NCBI GenBank assembly: GCA_027186245.1 | Contig: CP114500.1 | Location: 2,676,001-2,740,000, forward strand | Length of the DNA stretch: 64,000 bases | Direction of reading: 5' to 3' | Source: Coriaria nepalensis | Lineage: Eukaryota; Streptophyta; Magnoliopsida; Cucurbitales; Coriariaceae | Shown: one piece after another, positions 24,604-36,605 of the stretch | Numbering within the stretch: position 1 is the first letter of the stretch | How the letters are laid out: each line of letters opens with the position of its first letter | Translations under genes and position numbers: made by a program | The notes under the pieces: model-generated | What the model was told of the DNA's origin: nothing | Database searches by the model: none | The model's input: the letters and a program-made list of their open reading frames with translations, nothing else

Positions 24604-25300
24604 AGACTGCATCATCTCACCTTTCAACCAGAAAAAAAGAAAAAAGGGAATTCATTTCCTAAACCATGTAATTTCAATAGTATCATAGTCTGTACATAAA
24701 AGTTTTTTTTTTTTTTTTTAATCTTTATTCAAACTTTTTATATTTATGTCGGCGCCGAATGCTTGTTGGATTTAAATTACTGTTGAGCTACTACTTATCG
24801 TGTTGATTAAAATAAAAAGTTATTAATACACTCAAAAGTTTGAACAAATAAGGTGTAATAAAATAGACAACTCTTACTTACTATATAAACTCTCTTCGCA
24901 CGGTTTATAATTAGATATAAAAACATACAATATTTTAATTAAACTTAATGTATTAGAATTAAAATGACCATACTTATTTCAAAATATTATAGCTCAAGAA
25001 TGCTTGAAATAATAACATATGAATTTGATTATACCTTAATACAAACTTAATGTTTTTAGATTTTTAGTAATCATATTAATAATCCAATATTGTAAATATC
25101 TTTTAAATTTTTGATATCGTAGATGTTTTGCCTAATCTTCATCTATGTTTTTTTTTTTTATATTTTCCCAAGATGTTCAGGAAGAAAGCATGAATATGGG
25201 CGCCCCTACATCAAATGGAAGGAGAGAAGGACTGAACTACAAAAGGAAAAGGAAATAGTTGTTTAATCCCTTGGAATGATTGATTTTAGGGCTTTACTTA
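24604..25300. other. AT-rich non-coding DNA
   Basis: No feature was recognised apart from homopolymer T runs near 24700 and 25150. Confidence 0.5.
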
Positions 25301-25478
25301 GAGTCCGTTTGTTTTAAGAGAGAACGAGAGAAGTGATGGAAACTGCTTCATAATTTATCGGATTCAACACATGTACGTACTGCTTCATAGATTTCTGAGT
25401 GTTAAAGAAAAATAATTCATTTCTAGAGAAAACAAATAGATAAATCTCACGTCTCACGATATTTTAAACAGACAATAA
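25301..25478. mobile_element. Candidate small MITE
   Basis: About 178 bp with short imperfect inverted ends: GAGTCCGTTTGTTTTAA on the left and, reverse-complemented, TATTGTCTGTTTAAAAT on the right. GTCCGTTTG-type ends are common in plant MITEs. No clear target duplication was found. Confidence 0.35.
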
Positions 25479-25768
25479 TCCTAACTTATTACAATACTTA
25501 TAACTATTATTGTAGTATACATAAGATGAGCAAATCAGCAGCAATTTTATATATATATAGAAAAAAGGGGAATAATTAGCAACAAATTAGAAACAAATAA
25601 CTTACAAGTAATGATTTTGAAAGTAGGGGTGCGAATAATAATATTTGGTATTGTGTGGGCCCCCACCCTATCAAATTATCAAATTAAGTATTTAGAGCCC
25701 AAAAAAAAAAAAAAAAAAAAAAAAAGGGAGAGAAGGCTGTTTTCGTTGCTTAGTGCCGTGAAACTCAC

Positions 25769-25776
25769 TTATAAAT
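25769..25776 (+). promoter_or_regulatory. Probable TATA box of the trehalose-6-phosphate phosphatase gene
   Basis: TTATAAAT lies about 270 bp upstream of the ATG and is followed by a CT-rich stretch (25805-25970) typical of a plant 5' leader. Two long A runs (about 25700 and 25880) flank it. This is positional inference only. Confidence 0.4.
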
Positions 25777-26037
25777 TGACCACACAAACCCCACCTCAAG
25801 TATGAAGTGTGTCCTTCCATTCACTTCTTTTCTCAACTCTCCCTTTTAAGGTTTCCACTAAACCTTCTGAGTTCAAGGAAAAAAAAAAAAAAAAAAAAAG
25901 GAAAGCCATCTTCTTCCTGCCTTCTCTTCTCTTAAATTTCCCCTGTTTTTCTCTTCTTCCATTTTGAAGATATCAACCTATTGTGAACTTGTTTGAAAGG
26001 CAGTTAATATACATAATTATTACATAGAGAGAGAAAA

Positions 26038-26790
26038 ATGACAAACCAGAAAGTGGTGGTTTCGGATTCGAAATCCCGTATCGGGATGGCGATTTCGGTG
26101 GCCATGTCGCAAGCGACGCCGTTATCACCGGCGGGACCGGAGATTCTGGCCCGAATTGGAGATTTAGTAGCCGTCTCTCAAAAGAAGCTGTTCTTGAAGA
26201 AACTTGAAAATGGTGGAGGGATTAGATCGGGAGCTAAAATCAATGCATGGATTGATTCCATGAGAGCTTCTTCCCCGCCACGTACCAAATCCCCTGCTTC
26301 TGTTCTCGACACAGAGGAACAGAGCTCTTGGATTGTATGTTCATTTACAAAAATTAATCAATTCCTCTTTTTTTTTTTCTGTGGCCTTGATGTGATTGAT
26401 TTCTTTGAAAAAAAAAAAACACAGATGAAGCATCCATCAGCTATATGGAAGCTGGATCAGATTATAAACGCATCAAAGGGAAAGCAAATAGTAATGTTCT
26501 TGGATTATGATGGGACCCTCTCCCCTATTGTTCAAGACCCAGATAGAGCATTCATGGCAAATGAGGTTTGTCTTATTTACTTGTTATTATTTAAAAAAAA
26601 AAAAAAATTAATATCATTGCAATGGCATTGAACTTAGTCTCTTTCTATGAATCAGACTAGAGCTGCTCTAAAAGATGTTGCCAAATACTTCCCTACAGCC
26701 ATAGTGACTGGAAGATGCAGAGATAAGGTACATTCTTATTATTACGATTATCCGAAATATAATTTAATATCAAAACAGAAATAAAAGTAA

Positions 26791-26823
<33 letters not shown>

Positions 26824-28075
26824 GACAGGTAAAATAATCATAAACTTTATGATCTATCTTATCGTAGGTTTACGAGTTCGTACGATTGACGGAGCTTTAC
26901 TACGCCGGCAGCCATGGTATGGACATTAAAGGACCAACCAGATTAGCTAAAGGCCATAAGTATAACAAGGTAAGTTCATATTTTGATCTTCTAATTGATA
27001 TAATTTTTATTTATTTTATCTTATTTATTTGGTGATTAATTATGATCAGGGTAATGAAGCAGTTCGTTTCCAAGCAGCAAGTGAATTTTTACCCATGATC
27101 GAGGAGGTTTGTTTTTTTACTGTTTATTATTTATAATCATTTTATTAATTTATGGAAATGGGTTTTTTTTTTTTTTTTTTAATTAAATTTTTATTTATTT
27201 ATTTATTTATTTACAGGTATGCAAAATCTTGTCAGAGAAAACAAAATCCATTGTAGGAGCCAAGGTGGAAAATAATAAATTTTGCTCATCTGTACATTTT
27301 CGCTGCGTTGACGAAAAGGTTAGTGAAAATAAATAAAAAACGCTTTTTCCATTATTTATTTATTATATTTAATTAATTAATCTACAATTAATGTAATTAA
27401 CAGTTAATCTTACTTCTTCTTCTTCTTCTTTTTTTTTTCTCATTTTTTCCAGAGCTGGGCTGCACTAGCCGAACAAGTTAGGTCTGTGGTCAACGAGTAT
27501 CCAAAACTCAGGCTGACACAAGGAAGAAAGGTATTAACTTCATTATTTTTATTTTATTTTAATTTATTTTTTAGAAAAAAAAAAAGATAAAAACATTGAC
27601 ACACACTCGTGTGGTTTGTGAATATGGTTGACCAATTATTGAATGTTTTAAAAAATGGACAGGTTCTTGAGATCCGACCAACCATCAAATGGGACAAGGG
27701 CAAAGCCCTTGAATTCTTGCTCGAGTCATTGGGTAAGAAATTATTGCAACACTTTTTTCTATTTCCTATATATATATATATATATATAACAACAAAAATA
27801 TGTATTATTAAAATTAATTTTCTTATTATTTATATATAGGTTATGGAAATTCAGATGAAGTTTTTCCGATCTATATTGGAGATGACCAAACAGATGAAGA
27901 CGCATTTAAGGTTTTACGGAGAAGAGGCGTAGGTTGTGGGATCCTTGTTTCTAGAACTCCAAAGGAAACAAGCGCTTCCTATTCATTAAAAGAACCGTCC
28001 GAGGTGAAGGATTTCTTGTGTCGTCTGGTCGAGTGGAAGCGATTGTCGTTACGTGGCCAACATCAATGGATGTAG
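26038..28075 (+). CDS. TPP: Trehalose-6-phosphate phosphatase (9 coding exons)
   Basis: Exons: 26038-26334, 26425-26565, 26656-26727, 26868-26969, 27050-27106, 27217-27318, 27453-27530, 27663-27732, 27840-28075. The joined frame is 1155 bp (384 aa) and every junction is GT-AG. The enzyme removes phosphate from trehalose-6-phosphate to give trehalose, controlling a plant sugar-status signal. HAD-superfamily motifs are intact: [12 protein letters not shown] with the catalytic DxDGT near residues 126-130, VTGR near 163-166, WDKGKAL near 293-299 and [10 protein letters not shown] from 320. The N-terminal 100 residues are the variable plant extension. The start is the first ATG after a CT-rich leader. 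Introns are short and AT-rich, one with a (TA)n microsatellite. It looks intact; which TPP paralogue it is cannot be decided. Confidence 0.96.
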
Positions 28076-31000
28076 TTTATCGATTAAATTATAACTTTTA
28101 GAAAATTTAATCTCACCCTCATTGAAAAAAAAAAAAAAAAAAAAAAAAAAAAGAAAAAGAAAAAGAAAAAGAAAAAAAGGGGTGGAATCATGTGTATTTA
28201 ATTTTCTTCGTTTTTATATTTAAATGAAGAAAAATGTATCTCTCAAATTGTCAAGTTTGTTTTTTTATCATTGGCTTAAGGAAAAAACAAAAAAAAAAAC
28301 AAAACAAAACAAAACAAAAAAGATTGTCATGTTTGTTCAAATAATTCAATTTGGAGCTGTTTTTATATACTTTTATAATTCAAGACTGCAACGACGATCG
28401 TATATGCATATGATATATATAATGACTAACTAAGAAAACTAAATTTAATGGTGAAATGTGTAATGATTCATATAGTTCATATCAAATTTTGGAGCTTCAA
28501 TTCTATTAGAAACATCCCATTAAAAGAAGTCAGGTGATTAAAATAAATATAATATGATATCAGAATCAATATTTGAGTTTATGTATTTTATATGAGCGAT
28601 ATGAAATATATATAATAATTAATTTAATTACATGTTGAATTTTGTTATAATAATATGTAAAAATTTAAGTTTTAATTTCAAAATCAATCGTTAAAATTTT
28701 GAAAAAAAATTAAGTTTAGAGTGAATTTTATAATTTCAAATTATTTTATACTAAATTAGTTAAGATCATTATAATTTAAATTTTTAATCAAAATATTTAT
28801 TATAATTATAAAAATTTAAAATAATTATTATAATAATCTAAAAATTTAAATAATTAATTCTAATTTTTCCGATTTAAAATTAAAGCTCCCTACCCTAATA
28901 TATAGAATTATCATGATACATGATACGACTTTCTCAGTCCATGAAAGACTCGTCAAATTCGTGCATTTTTTTCTCGGGTCTACAACTTCATGCAGTTTTT
29001 TCTTTTTTTTTTTCCTCCGGCTTCCCTATAAATTAAAAACTAACGAGTTGTATAATAATTTACAGTATCAAAATCACTGTTTCAATTTTATATTGGATCC
29101 TCTTTCTTTTATATCTATACTCACCTAAAAACAGTGCATATAAACTTTATAATAAAACCTTGATAGTAATAAGTAATTATGACAAATAAATTCCCAACGT
29201 GATCAATTCTTGAATTGGGTGTTCATCACCTTCATCTTCCTGATATATATGTGTCTATATAAATCTATATGTACACATACTTAATAATAGAGAGCATCTA
29301 GAACAGTTATAAAGAGACACATGCATAGATAGAGAGAGTCGAGACATATTGGCAGACATGGCAGACTAATCTTATATTACTAATCGAATGAATCCAACTT
29401 TTGCTTTGTGTTAAGCAATACATGTTATGCTAAAAGCTAATCAATTTTATGGGTTAATCAGTACATGGGTTTGCCCATAATGTTTGCAACTTTCGGACGC
29501 TACTTCACAAGATCAACTAGGTATTTATTTATTTATTTATTTGTTGTTTATACAGTCTAGTGCATTTGCATGATTAGATAGTCAAATATCAATTGAGAAA
29601 TGGCAGGAATTATTATAGACAAAAATGCTTACTTTATTATTAAGACTGTTTTCATGAAAAGATTAAACAATTAGTAAATAGATTAACAAAATTTAGGTAA
29701 GATTCTGGATTTGGGAGACTTCTAGTAGTATAACTTCTGAAGTATTTGGTGAGCCTATACTCAATTAAAATCTAATATAGGTTTCAAATTTTGTAAGGTA
29801 TTGAAGTGGTTTTTCCACCGTCTCCTCACCATGTAGCTATTCTTCGAGAGAGGACGTTGCGGTAGTAAGGCCGTTTTGCCTTTGACCATATGGTGCCATG
29901 ATAGTTTTTGATTATGAGATTTCATAAATTAGAGTTTAGCTTAATTAGCCATTCAATAGCATTTTTTTTTTCCTAATATAATAGTTAATTAATTACTTAT
30001 TCAATTAAGTAAATATAATTTCTTGAAATTATAAACTTCTGTTAATCCCATTGCCTAAACGCAATTTAAAAACCCTAAACACAATTTAGAAACTACAAAC
30101 CCACTTGCATATGATTATACCAATGCACACTCTCTTTCTTTTATATGGCACAGACACCAATTCATTATGTGATTATCTATCTATTCAAAAACATACAAGA
30201 AAAAAAAAAAAAAAAAAAAAAAAAAACCAGGAAATCTGGTTAGGTTAGGTGAGTGATTTACCAGCCCCATTATACAGGAATTGGGATCATTAATTCTTAA
30301 AGTTCTGCTGTCTGGTGTGTAGTACATGTTATTATCTATATAAAATTGCTTAGTAGCCATGGTTAATGAAGGTAAGGTAAGGCTAAGATCAAGCCACACC
30401 GTAATCAGTATCAGTATATTTTATTTCTTGTGGTCCATTATTATGTTGTTGATTAACGCTTTTCTAGATCGAAGAGGATATAAGAAATCTTTGACAAAAA
30501 AAAAAAAAAAAAAATATCAAACAAACGAACAATTGGTTGATGTGTTTAAAGTTATCATATTCTTAATTCTTACACACCACATAACACCCTTACATTAATT
30601 AATACTATTATATAGTTTAATTCAAGCCTTGCTTGATTACATCATACATGATTCTTCTATATATTATATATAAAGAAAAACTATGGCAATCTAGCTATGT
30701 GGCTCGATCACTATCTAAATAAATCTTATAAGGAAAATCTTATACATGATTTTAATTTTTAGTATCATTTATCATATTTTTAAATTTTACATTTACAAAT
30801 TTAATTATACATATCAAAATATAATAGAAATAAGTCGTTTGAATTTAAAATATATATATATATATATTCTATTTTAAAGATTTAAAAAACAAAATTGAAC
30901 CATTTATAAATAAAATTTTTTAAAAGTAAAAAAAAAAAAAAAAAAGTTAAAAACTATATAAACAATTAGTAAAAATTTAGAGACTAAATGATAATTTAAC

Positions 31001-32131
31001 CTTCTCAATTTATAAGAATTATCAACACGATCATGTGCAAAGTTCTAGATCTCCCTTAAGAATTGAATCGTCCACATGCATATTGTTAGTCTACGAGTAT
31101 CATTGAAATGTGCATTATACATTAAAAAGTAATTAGACATAGATGGTTAGTTTTAATAGCCTGAATAATAATAATTTAAGAAATTAACGATACAAGTTTG
31201 TATAGCAAAAATAGATAAAAATCAACTCATGCAAACTCAACTCACATTCTTTCTATCTCTTCCTAATTTACATTTATAAACACGTGAAAAAACAAAACAA
31301 AACAAAAAAACAAAAACAAAACACTTACTAAAAAAACTAACAAACATTAACAAAAATGATAATGTCGAATCATGAAAATGAACTACATAAATTGTTATCA
31401 AGTGAATGCTATTACAAACAAGACATGAATGCTTACAAGATGCATATAATTTGAAGAAGATTACATTGATCAAAAGGTGTATCCATTCTAAGCCAAAAAC
31501 AAGTAGCACTTGAACTCTTATTGAGCAATGACTGAACATAGTATCTATCAAACATTTAGCCATTAATTAGTTCAAGACTAGCCAGCTAATAAAATAGAAT
31601 CCGGATGGACGAACACAGAAGAAAGGAATGGTCATTGCTCAACACTCGATGCTAAACCTACCATCCCATTGGACACCTAGATTTTAGAGAGCCCACTTTC
31701 AAAGATTGAAGGAATCTAGACATATATATATTTTTTCTTTTAAATTATTATTATTTATTTATTTTATTAATTAATTAGTGGGGTTATTTTTGTATGGTTA
31801 GGTGGTGAAAAGGAAACCTATATGAGAAGAGGGAGAAGGTGTTGGAATCCACTTAATCTAAATTGTGCTTGAATTGGTGAAGACATTGAACATGCTTCAA
31901 CTCTCAAGGCTCTTTCAGAATCAAAATTGATGGGGGAAAAAAAAAAAGAATTAGTCTTTTTAGGGATAGAATAGAAGAGACTGCTTTTGGAGGGCAGATG
32001 TGTAAAGAAGTTTCCACTAGATTCAAAAGACACATGATTGGTGCCTTAAACATGTATAAATTATTATGCCCTTCAAGCCTCTACCCCCCATTATTGGTTG
32101 GATGTTTGAATATAAGACCTTTTAGATAGAT

Positions 32132-32167
<36 letters not shown>

Positions 32168-34870
32168 AACTAGGGATCCTAATTATACACGACCACACTA
32201 CGTACCTATAACATCAGTTTAGTTGATCATGAGATGCTCTTGTTCATAATTAACACCACCTGAATTAACTGGTTATCATGTTTTTTCAGATGTAGTACAA
32301 AGTGAACATAAGATGAAATTTTAGAATTGAAAATAGACTAAAGTTTTTTGCAGCAGCCAAATTTGTTTGTGTTGGTGATTGTATGAGAGTTCAAAAGATC
32401 CTCTTGTTGCAGAATGTCTTCAATTCTGGTAGTTATCATTTCTTTGTATTCGAATTTGGAATTGAATCCGTCGCCTCAGGCTTCATTCTTTCGTGATCAT
32501 TTTGATTTGCACGCCTTAATTACTTCGCTTTTCAATCGACATGCCATCTTCCTTTCGCCCAATGGCCCAAAACATCGACTCTTGTTGACATCTTGACGAC
32601 CTTAACCGTAGTTAAAGATCATTCGAAAACAAATATCGCTTATAAAGGACTTATTTTTCACTTTAAAATACCGATATTTGTTCAACTGCCTTTTAAAATT
32701 GGGATATATTCTTAACACACTAGTGTAATTTTGTTGTATATAAGTGACATGAAACACATATCGTGTTTAATCCAATCATATGTTAGATATAATTTTAATA
32801 TCATATAGAAATTTGAATTTTTATCTCAAAATTAATTCATAACGAGAGAAAATATTCATATTTCTTATATATATAATAATAGGTTCTCATCACTTTCATT
32901 TTGGATGTGTAGTATATTTTCAACAGATCAAGCATATTAAGCATTCTAAACAGTTTGTGTATGTGGTTATTATGAAACTAAAGATAACTTAAACCGGTAA
33001 ATTACTAACAACTTAACTTATATCGTTAGGAAAAAAAAATTATTATTATTCAGTAATGAAAAAGAGAACCAAATACATCAGTTTAATTAAGATGCTTAGA
33101 ATAAGTGATGTTCGTGAAGCATCTGTCCATGAAATCAAGATTCTTAAGAATATATTTCTATGGACGTACGTGTAAGCTTGAAGAACACTGGTCCCCTCCG
33201 CTTTATACGGTGGAGCTAGCAAAGCTAGATAGCGCCGGCAGCTCCATTAGTTTTCTTCCTCTTATACTAATAATCAAAGTGATTAAATAATATTAATCAG
33301 ATCATTAATCTTTAAGTTCACAAAAAAATTTAGTAAGATCAGTTGATGTTGTTATATAATTGGTGGCCTGTGCCTGTGGGTGGGGATGTAATTGGTTCTA
33401 TCGTACACATTACAAATAAATAAACATTACATGCACATGGTAATTCGATTTTCATGCATGTGATCCTGATTATAATGACTTTTTAAAGGGGAACTAGTGC
33501 TTAAGATGTCTTCATATTAGGGTTCTTCCCTTGCTTCTTGAAAGAAAAGCAAAATAATTAACTTATTAATTAGGTAAGGTAGTCCATTTGACATAGCTTT
33601 ATGTATAAATGAGTCATGAGTGACCTAGCTCTATACTCATGCATGATGCAAATGCCTTATAATTAGTTCAATTATCTACTGCCAACTTGGTAGATATATT
33701 TTTATTGATAATCAGAGAATATTTCTCAATCACCGAAAATAAATTTTTGAGAGAGCAGTAGACCTCGTTATATCATCTGAGTAAGTTAAGTGTATTATCT
33801 TTAGAATGATGTACTCGGGACTTAAATTATGGTCGAGTTTGGAAAGTCATCGGCTACTCACCTCTCCCGAACTACCCCTCGGAGGCTCTCTAGCTATATT
33901 TGACTGCTTAATATGATATTAATTGCTATGTAAACGACAATTATTAGTGTTGTCCTTTTGATTAACTCTCTGTTTGCAAGCTGGAGATAGATCATCAAAC
34001 AGTAGCTTTGCTCCCCAATGATGTATGGATATAGGTTTGTGTGAAAAGCTGTTATGGGCAAGCCAGCATTTCGGCATCTGATTGGGTCAAAAAAACAGTT
34101 GTTAAGGGTTTAAATGCTACGTCCAGGGATTATTAGATGATCCGAGAGTAGATTAGTCCCAATGATTTGAAGATCATCATCATTTATAACAACACTATCT
34201 AAGCCATTGAAAATATTATTTTTAAAGCTTCTCATGCTTCGTCTCCGTTGTTAAGAGTACGAACACCGTACCCTTTAGAAAAAGGCCCGAAAAACCCAAT
34301 TAGGCCCAATTTTGTTCAGATTATGGGCCTGGGCCCTGGTTAATCATCTTACGAAGGTTTAGTTTGTAACATGGGCAACAACTTCTGTACATGTCACCAT
34401 CTAAATAAAATTTTAATAAATAGTACGTACACTGTCATCTGTTCCCTTACCTGTTACTCATTGTAAATGGGCCGATTGCTCGATTACATCTTTCTAACTT
34501 CTTGTTGATCCACCAAAATGTATGAAAGTGGAGACCTCTTAAATTTAGGCCCGCCCAAAACAATATGGATATTCAAGAAAAAGTGTAATCCATAATCGTC
34601 CCCGCATCATTATGTAATGTAATGGTTGCAGTAGATACATTGTTTTAGTTGACAATGAAAAGTCACAATGAAAATCAACGACAGGTCGACAATAGTCAAA
34701 TTAGCAGCAGATACATTGTTTGAATGTGAAGAAGTTACAAACTTAATGTATCCTGCATTGAAAGATTGTGACATTTAAAACCGTGGAAGTTAAGTCTTGA
34801 TAGTAAAAATAACGTCCAACACTAAAATAGAAAGATTGTCAATTTGTTGTCAAGACTTTTTGGAACACCT
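28076..34870. other. Long non-coding interval
   Basis: No conserved gene was found in 6.8 kb. The start is the TPP 3' region, with an A-rich/GAAAAA tract at 28124-28178. Other items are A runs near 30200, 30497 and 30930, a (TA)n microsatellite at about 32135-32162, and TGGGCC-type words near 34290-34340 of the kind seen in housekeeping promoters, but with no gene attached. Frames at 31237-31563 and 31818-32033 (minus) show no domain. Confidence 0.45.
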
Positions 34871-35265
34871 AACTTTCTAGATTTGCCATAAACAAAGGAG
34901 GGGAAGAATCTTCAAAATGGGAGTTGATTTAGAAGTAGTGAATTTGTGAAAATTAAATAGTAAAGTTTGTCTAGTGGTAGGAAAAATTCTGAAATTTGCA
35001 CCCATCACAGTTTTGCACCACCCCAACACCTTTCTAGCAAAAATACAGTCAAGAAAAATATGACGGTTGTTTTCTTCCACGTTGAAACAAAGAGTGGGAG
35101 AGCAAAAGATTTGAAGCGGGTTCCAATTCCAATTTCCATTCTCAATAAGATCTTTCACAGAAAGGTCTTTTCCAAGGTGATTAGGTTTCATAATCAAGCA
35201 AGAACCCAACTAATTATCATGTCAAGCATTGACAATAGATCCATCTCCTAACATCCATACGATGT
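34871..35265 (-). pseudogene. LINE-type reverse transcriptase fragment (zinc-binding C-terminal part)
   Basis: On the minus strand, sequence upstream of the open frame reads WMLGDGSIVNA with stops, then from 35209 the 110-codon frame reads GSCLIMKPN and later FNVEENNRHIFLDCIFARKV. That is the spacing of the zinc-binding domain after plant non-LTR reverse transcriptases, including the HIFLDC word. The polymerase core is absent. It is a short dead fragment of a LINE or of a captured LINE-derived domain. Confidence 0.75.
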
Positions 35266-35500
35266 TTTATTGAGCCAAGAGCTTAATTAGTTTAAATCTG
35301 GACCGAAGGTTGGAACCCTGCAAAAGAGATTCATTCCTATGAACATGGTTTTTATATTTGGCCTACAGATACGAAGAAAGCAAAGTATTTGTTGTAGTCT
35401 TGAAATTCTACCAATGTCTATAAGGCCGAGCATTATTAATATCTTCAAGGTCCCCGATATTAATATCGTGTGGGACTACTTATCAATAATTGAATAGAAA
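35266..35500. other. Non-coding DNA
   Basis: No feature was recognised. Confidence 0.4.
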
Positions 35501-35592
35501 TTCTGGGAAAGGAAGAAATATTGATAACAGAGAGAAGGATTGGAGAAGAATTGAGGTTTGGTAGTTCTTCTAAGTTTAAATCTTAATCTGCA
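35501..35592. repeat. 92-bp direct repeat, copy 1 (downstream of the receptor kinase)
   Basis: Identical over all 92 bp to 40235-40326, same orientation, 4.73 kb apart. Copy 2 is the region just upstream of the receptor-kinase start, so copy 1 is a duplicated leader or promoter piece lying beyond the gene's 3' end, with no receptor-kinase coding sequence beside it. Confidence 0.95.
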
Positions 35593-36605
35593 GAATTGGG
35601 AGTGAAGTTTGATGGAAATACGTTTTTAGGCTTTATACATGTGAATTTTTAAGCGCTTTAATTTGTATGGCTGTCAAAAAACAGAGTTTCGTACATACTT
35701 CTTAGGCTATGAACAGGTTTATCAATATTGCATCAGTATTTCAAATATTTGTTGCTTGGATTGAGAGATTACACATATGCTATGTTTTACTTTGCTATTT
35801 GCCTAAGAAGACTTGGACTAGTTTTTAGTCTTCCCGACTTAGAAGGATTTGTCTGTTGGAAAAACTGAGTCCACTGGAATTCAAAGACTTGCTCGGTGAC
35901 AACTTGGAACTCGGACAATGTGATTTGAGGAAAGTCTTCAACTCCAGTCTTTTAGTTGAAAACATAACCTGCAAGCTGTTATGCGACTTTTACTGTTGTC
36001 CGGTCTGTATCCATATCACAAATAACGTTATTGACTTTGTGTTTTTCTGATCATTTCTTTTTCGATGACTTGAAGGAAAAAAAGGGTAAGAGAAGTGCCT
36101 CAATCTGCTAGAGAAGGGATTAAGATCAAGAATTGTTGGTGTTAGAGCTACTAAATATGTCTAAATAGAAGCAGAGGTTGTGTATTGAGTTTGAGGTTGA
36201 ATTTTAATGGCGATTAGAAGAAGGAGAGTTCACTTTTTGGTGCTCGATGCTCTACATCCTTACTTGAGAAGACGTGGACTGTTTATTAAAACATTAGAGA
36301 AATTTTTGGATAATCTGGACTATTGATATCAATCAATCACAACTATATATTAGTTTAATATAGTGTGATATGTGAAATTAATATTTATGATCATAATTAA
36401 TCAATTCATGAAAGACCGGATTTAAGAATTATTTTTTTATTTTACTTCTATTTACTTATTTTATATATCGTTGAATTTCCAAAATAAGAAAAGAAAATGT
36501 AGAAATCAAAAAATTACACTCAAACCTATAACATTATCATAGTTTTGAAAATCTCACAACCAAATGAGTTAGAGCAGCACACTATGATGCAAGTTGCTCT
36601 GTCCA
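35593..36605. other. 3' flank of the receptor kinase gene
   Basis: No independent gene was recognised. A 64-codon frame at 35856-36050 has no identifiable domain. The 3' untranslated region of the minus-strand kinase gene should occupy the right end. Confidence 0.4.

Noticed and set aside
31237..31563. 108-codon minus-strand frame, hydrophobic
   Set aside because: Phe- and Val-rich from a CAAAACAAAA tract read in reverse; no start context, domain or exon partner.
34290..34345. TGGGCC/GGCCCA words resembling site II promoter elements
   Set aside because: No gene start follows in either direction within a sensible distance, so no promoter is called.
35856..36050. 64-codon plus-strand frame downstream of the receptor kinase
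   Set aside because: No family match and likely within the 3' flank of the opposite-strand kinase gene.
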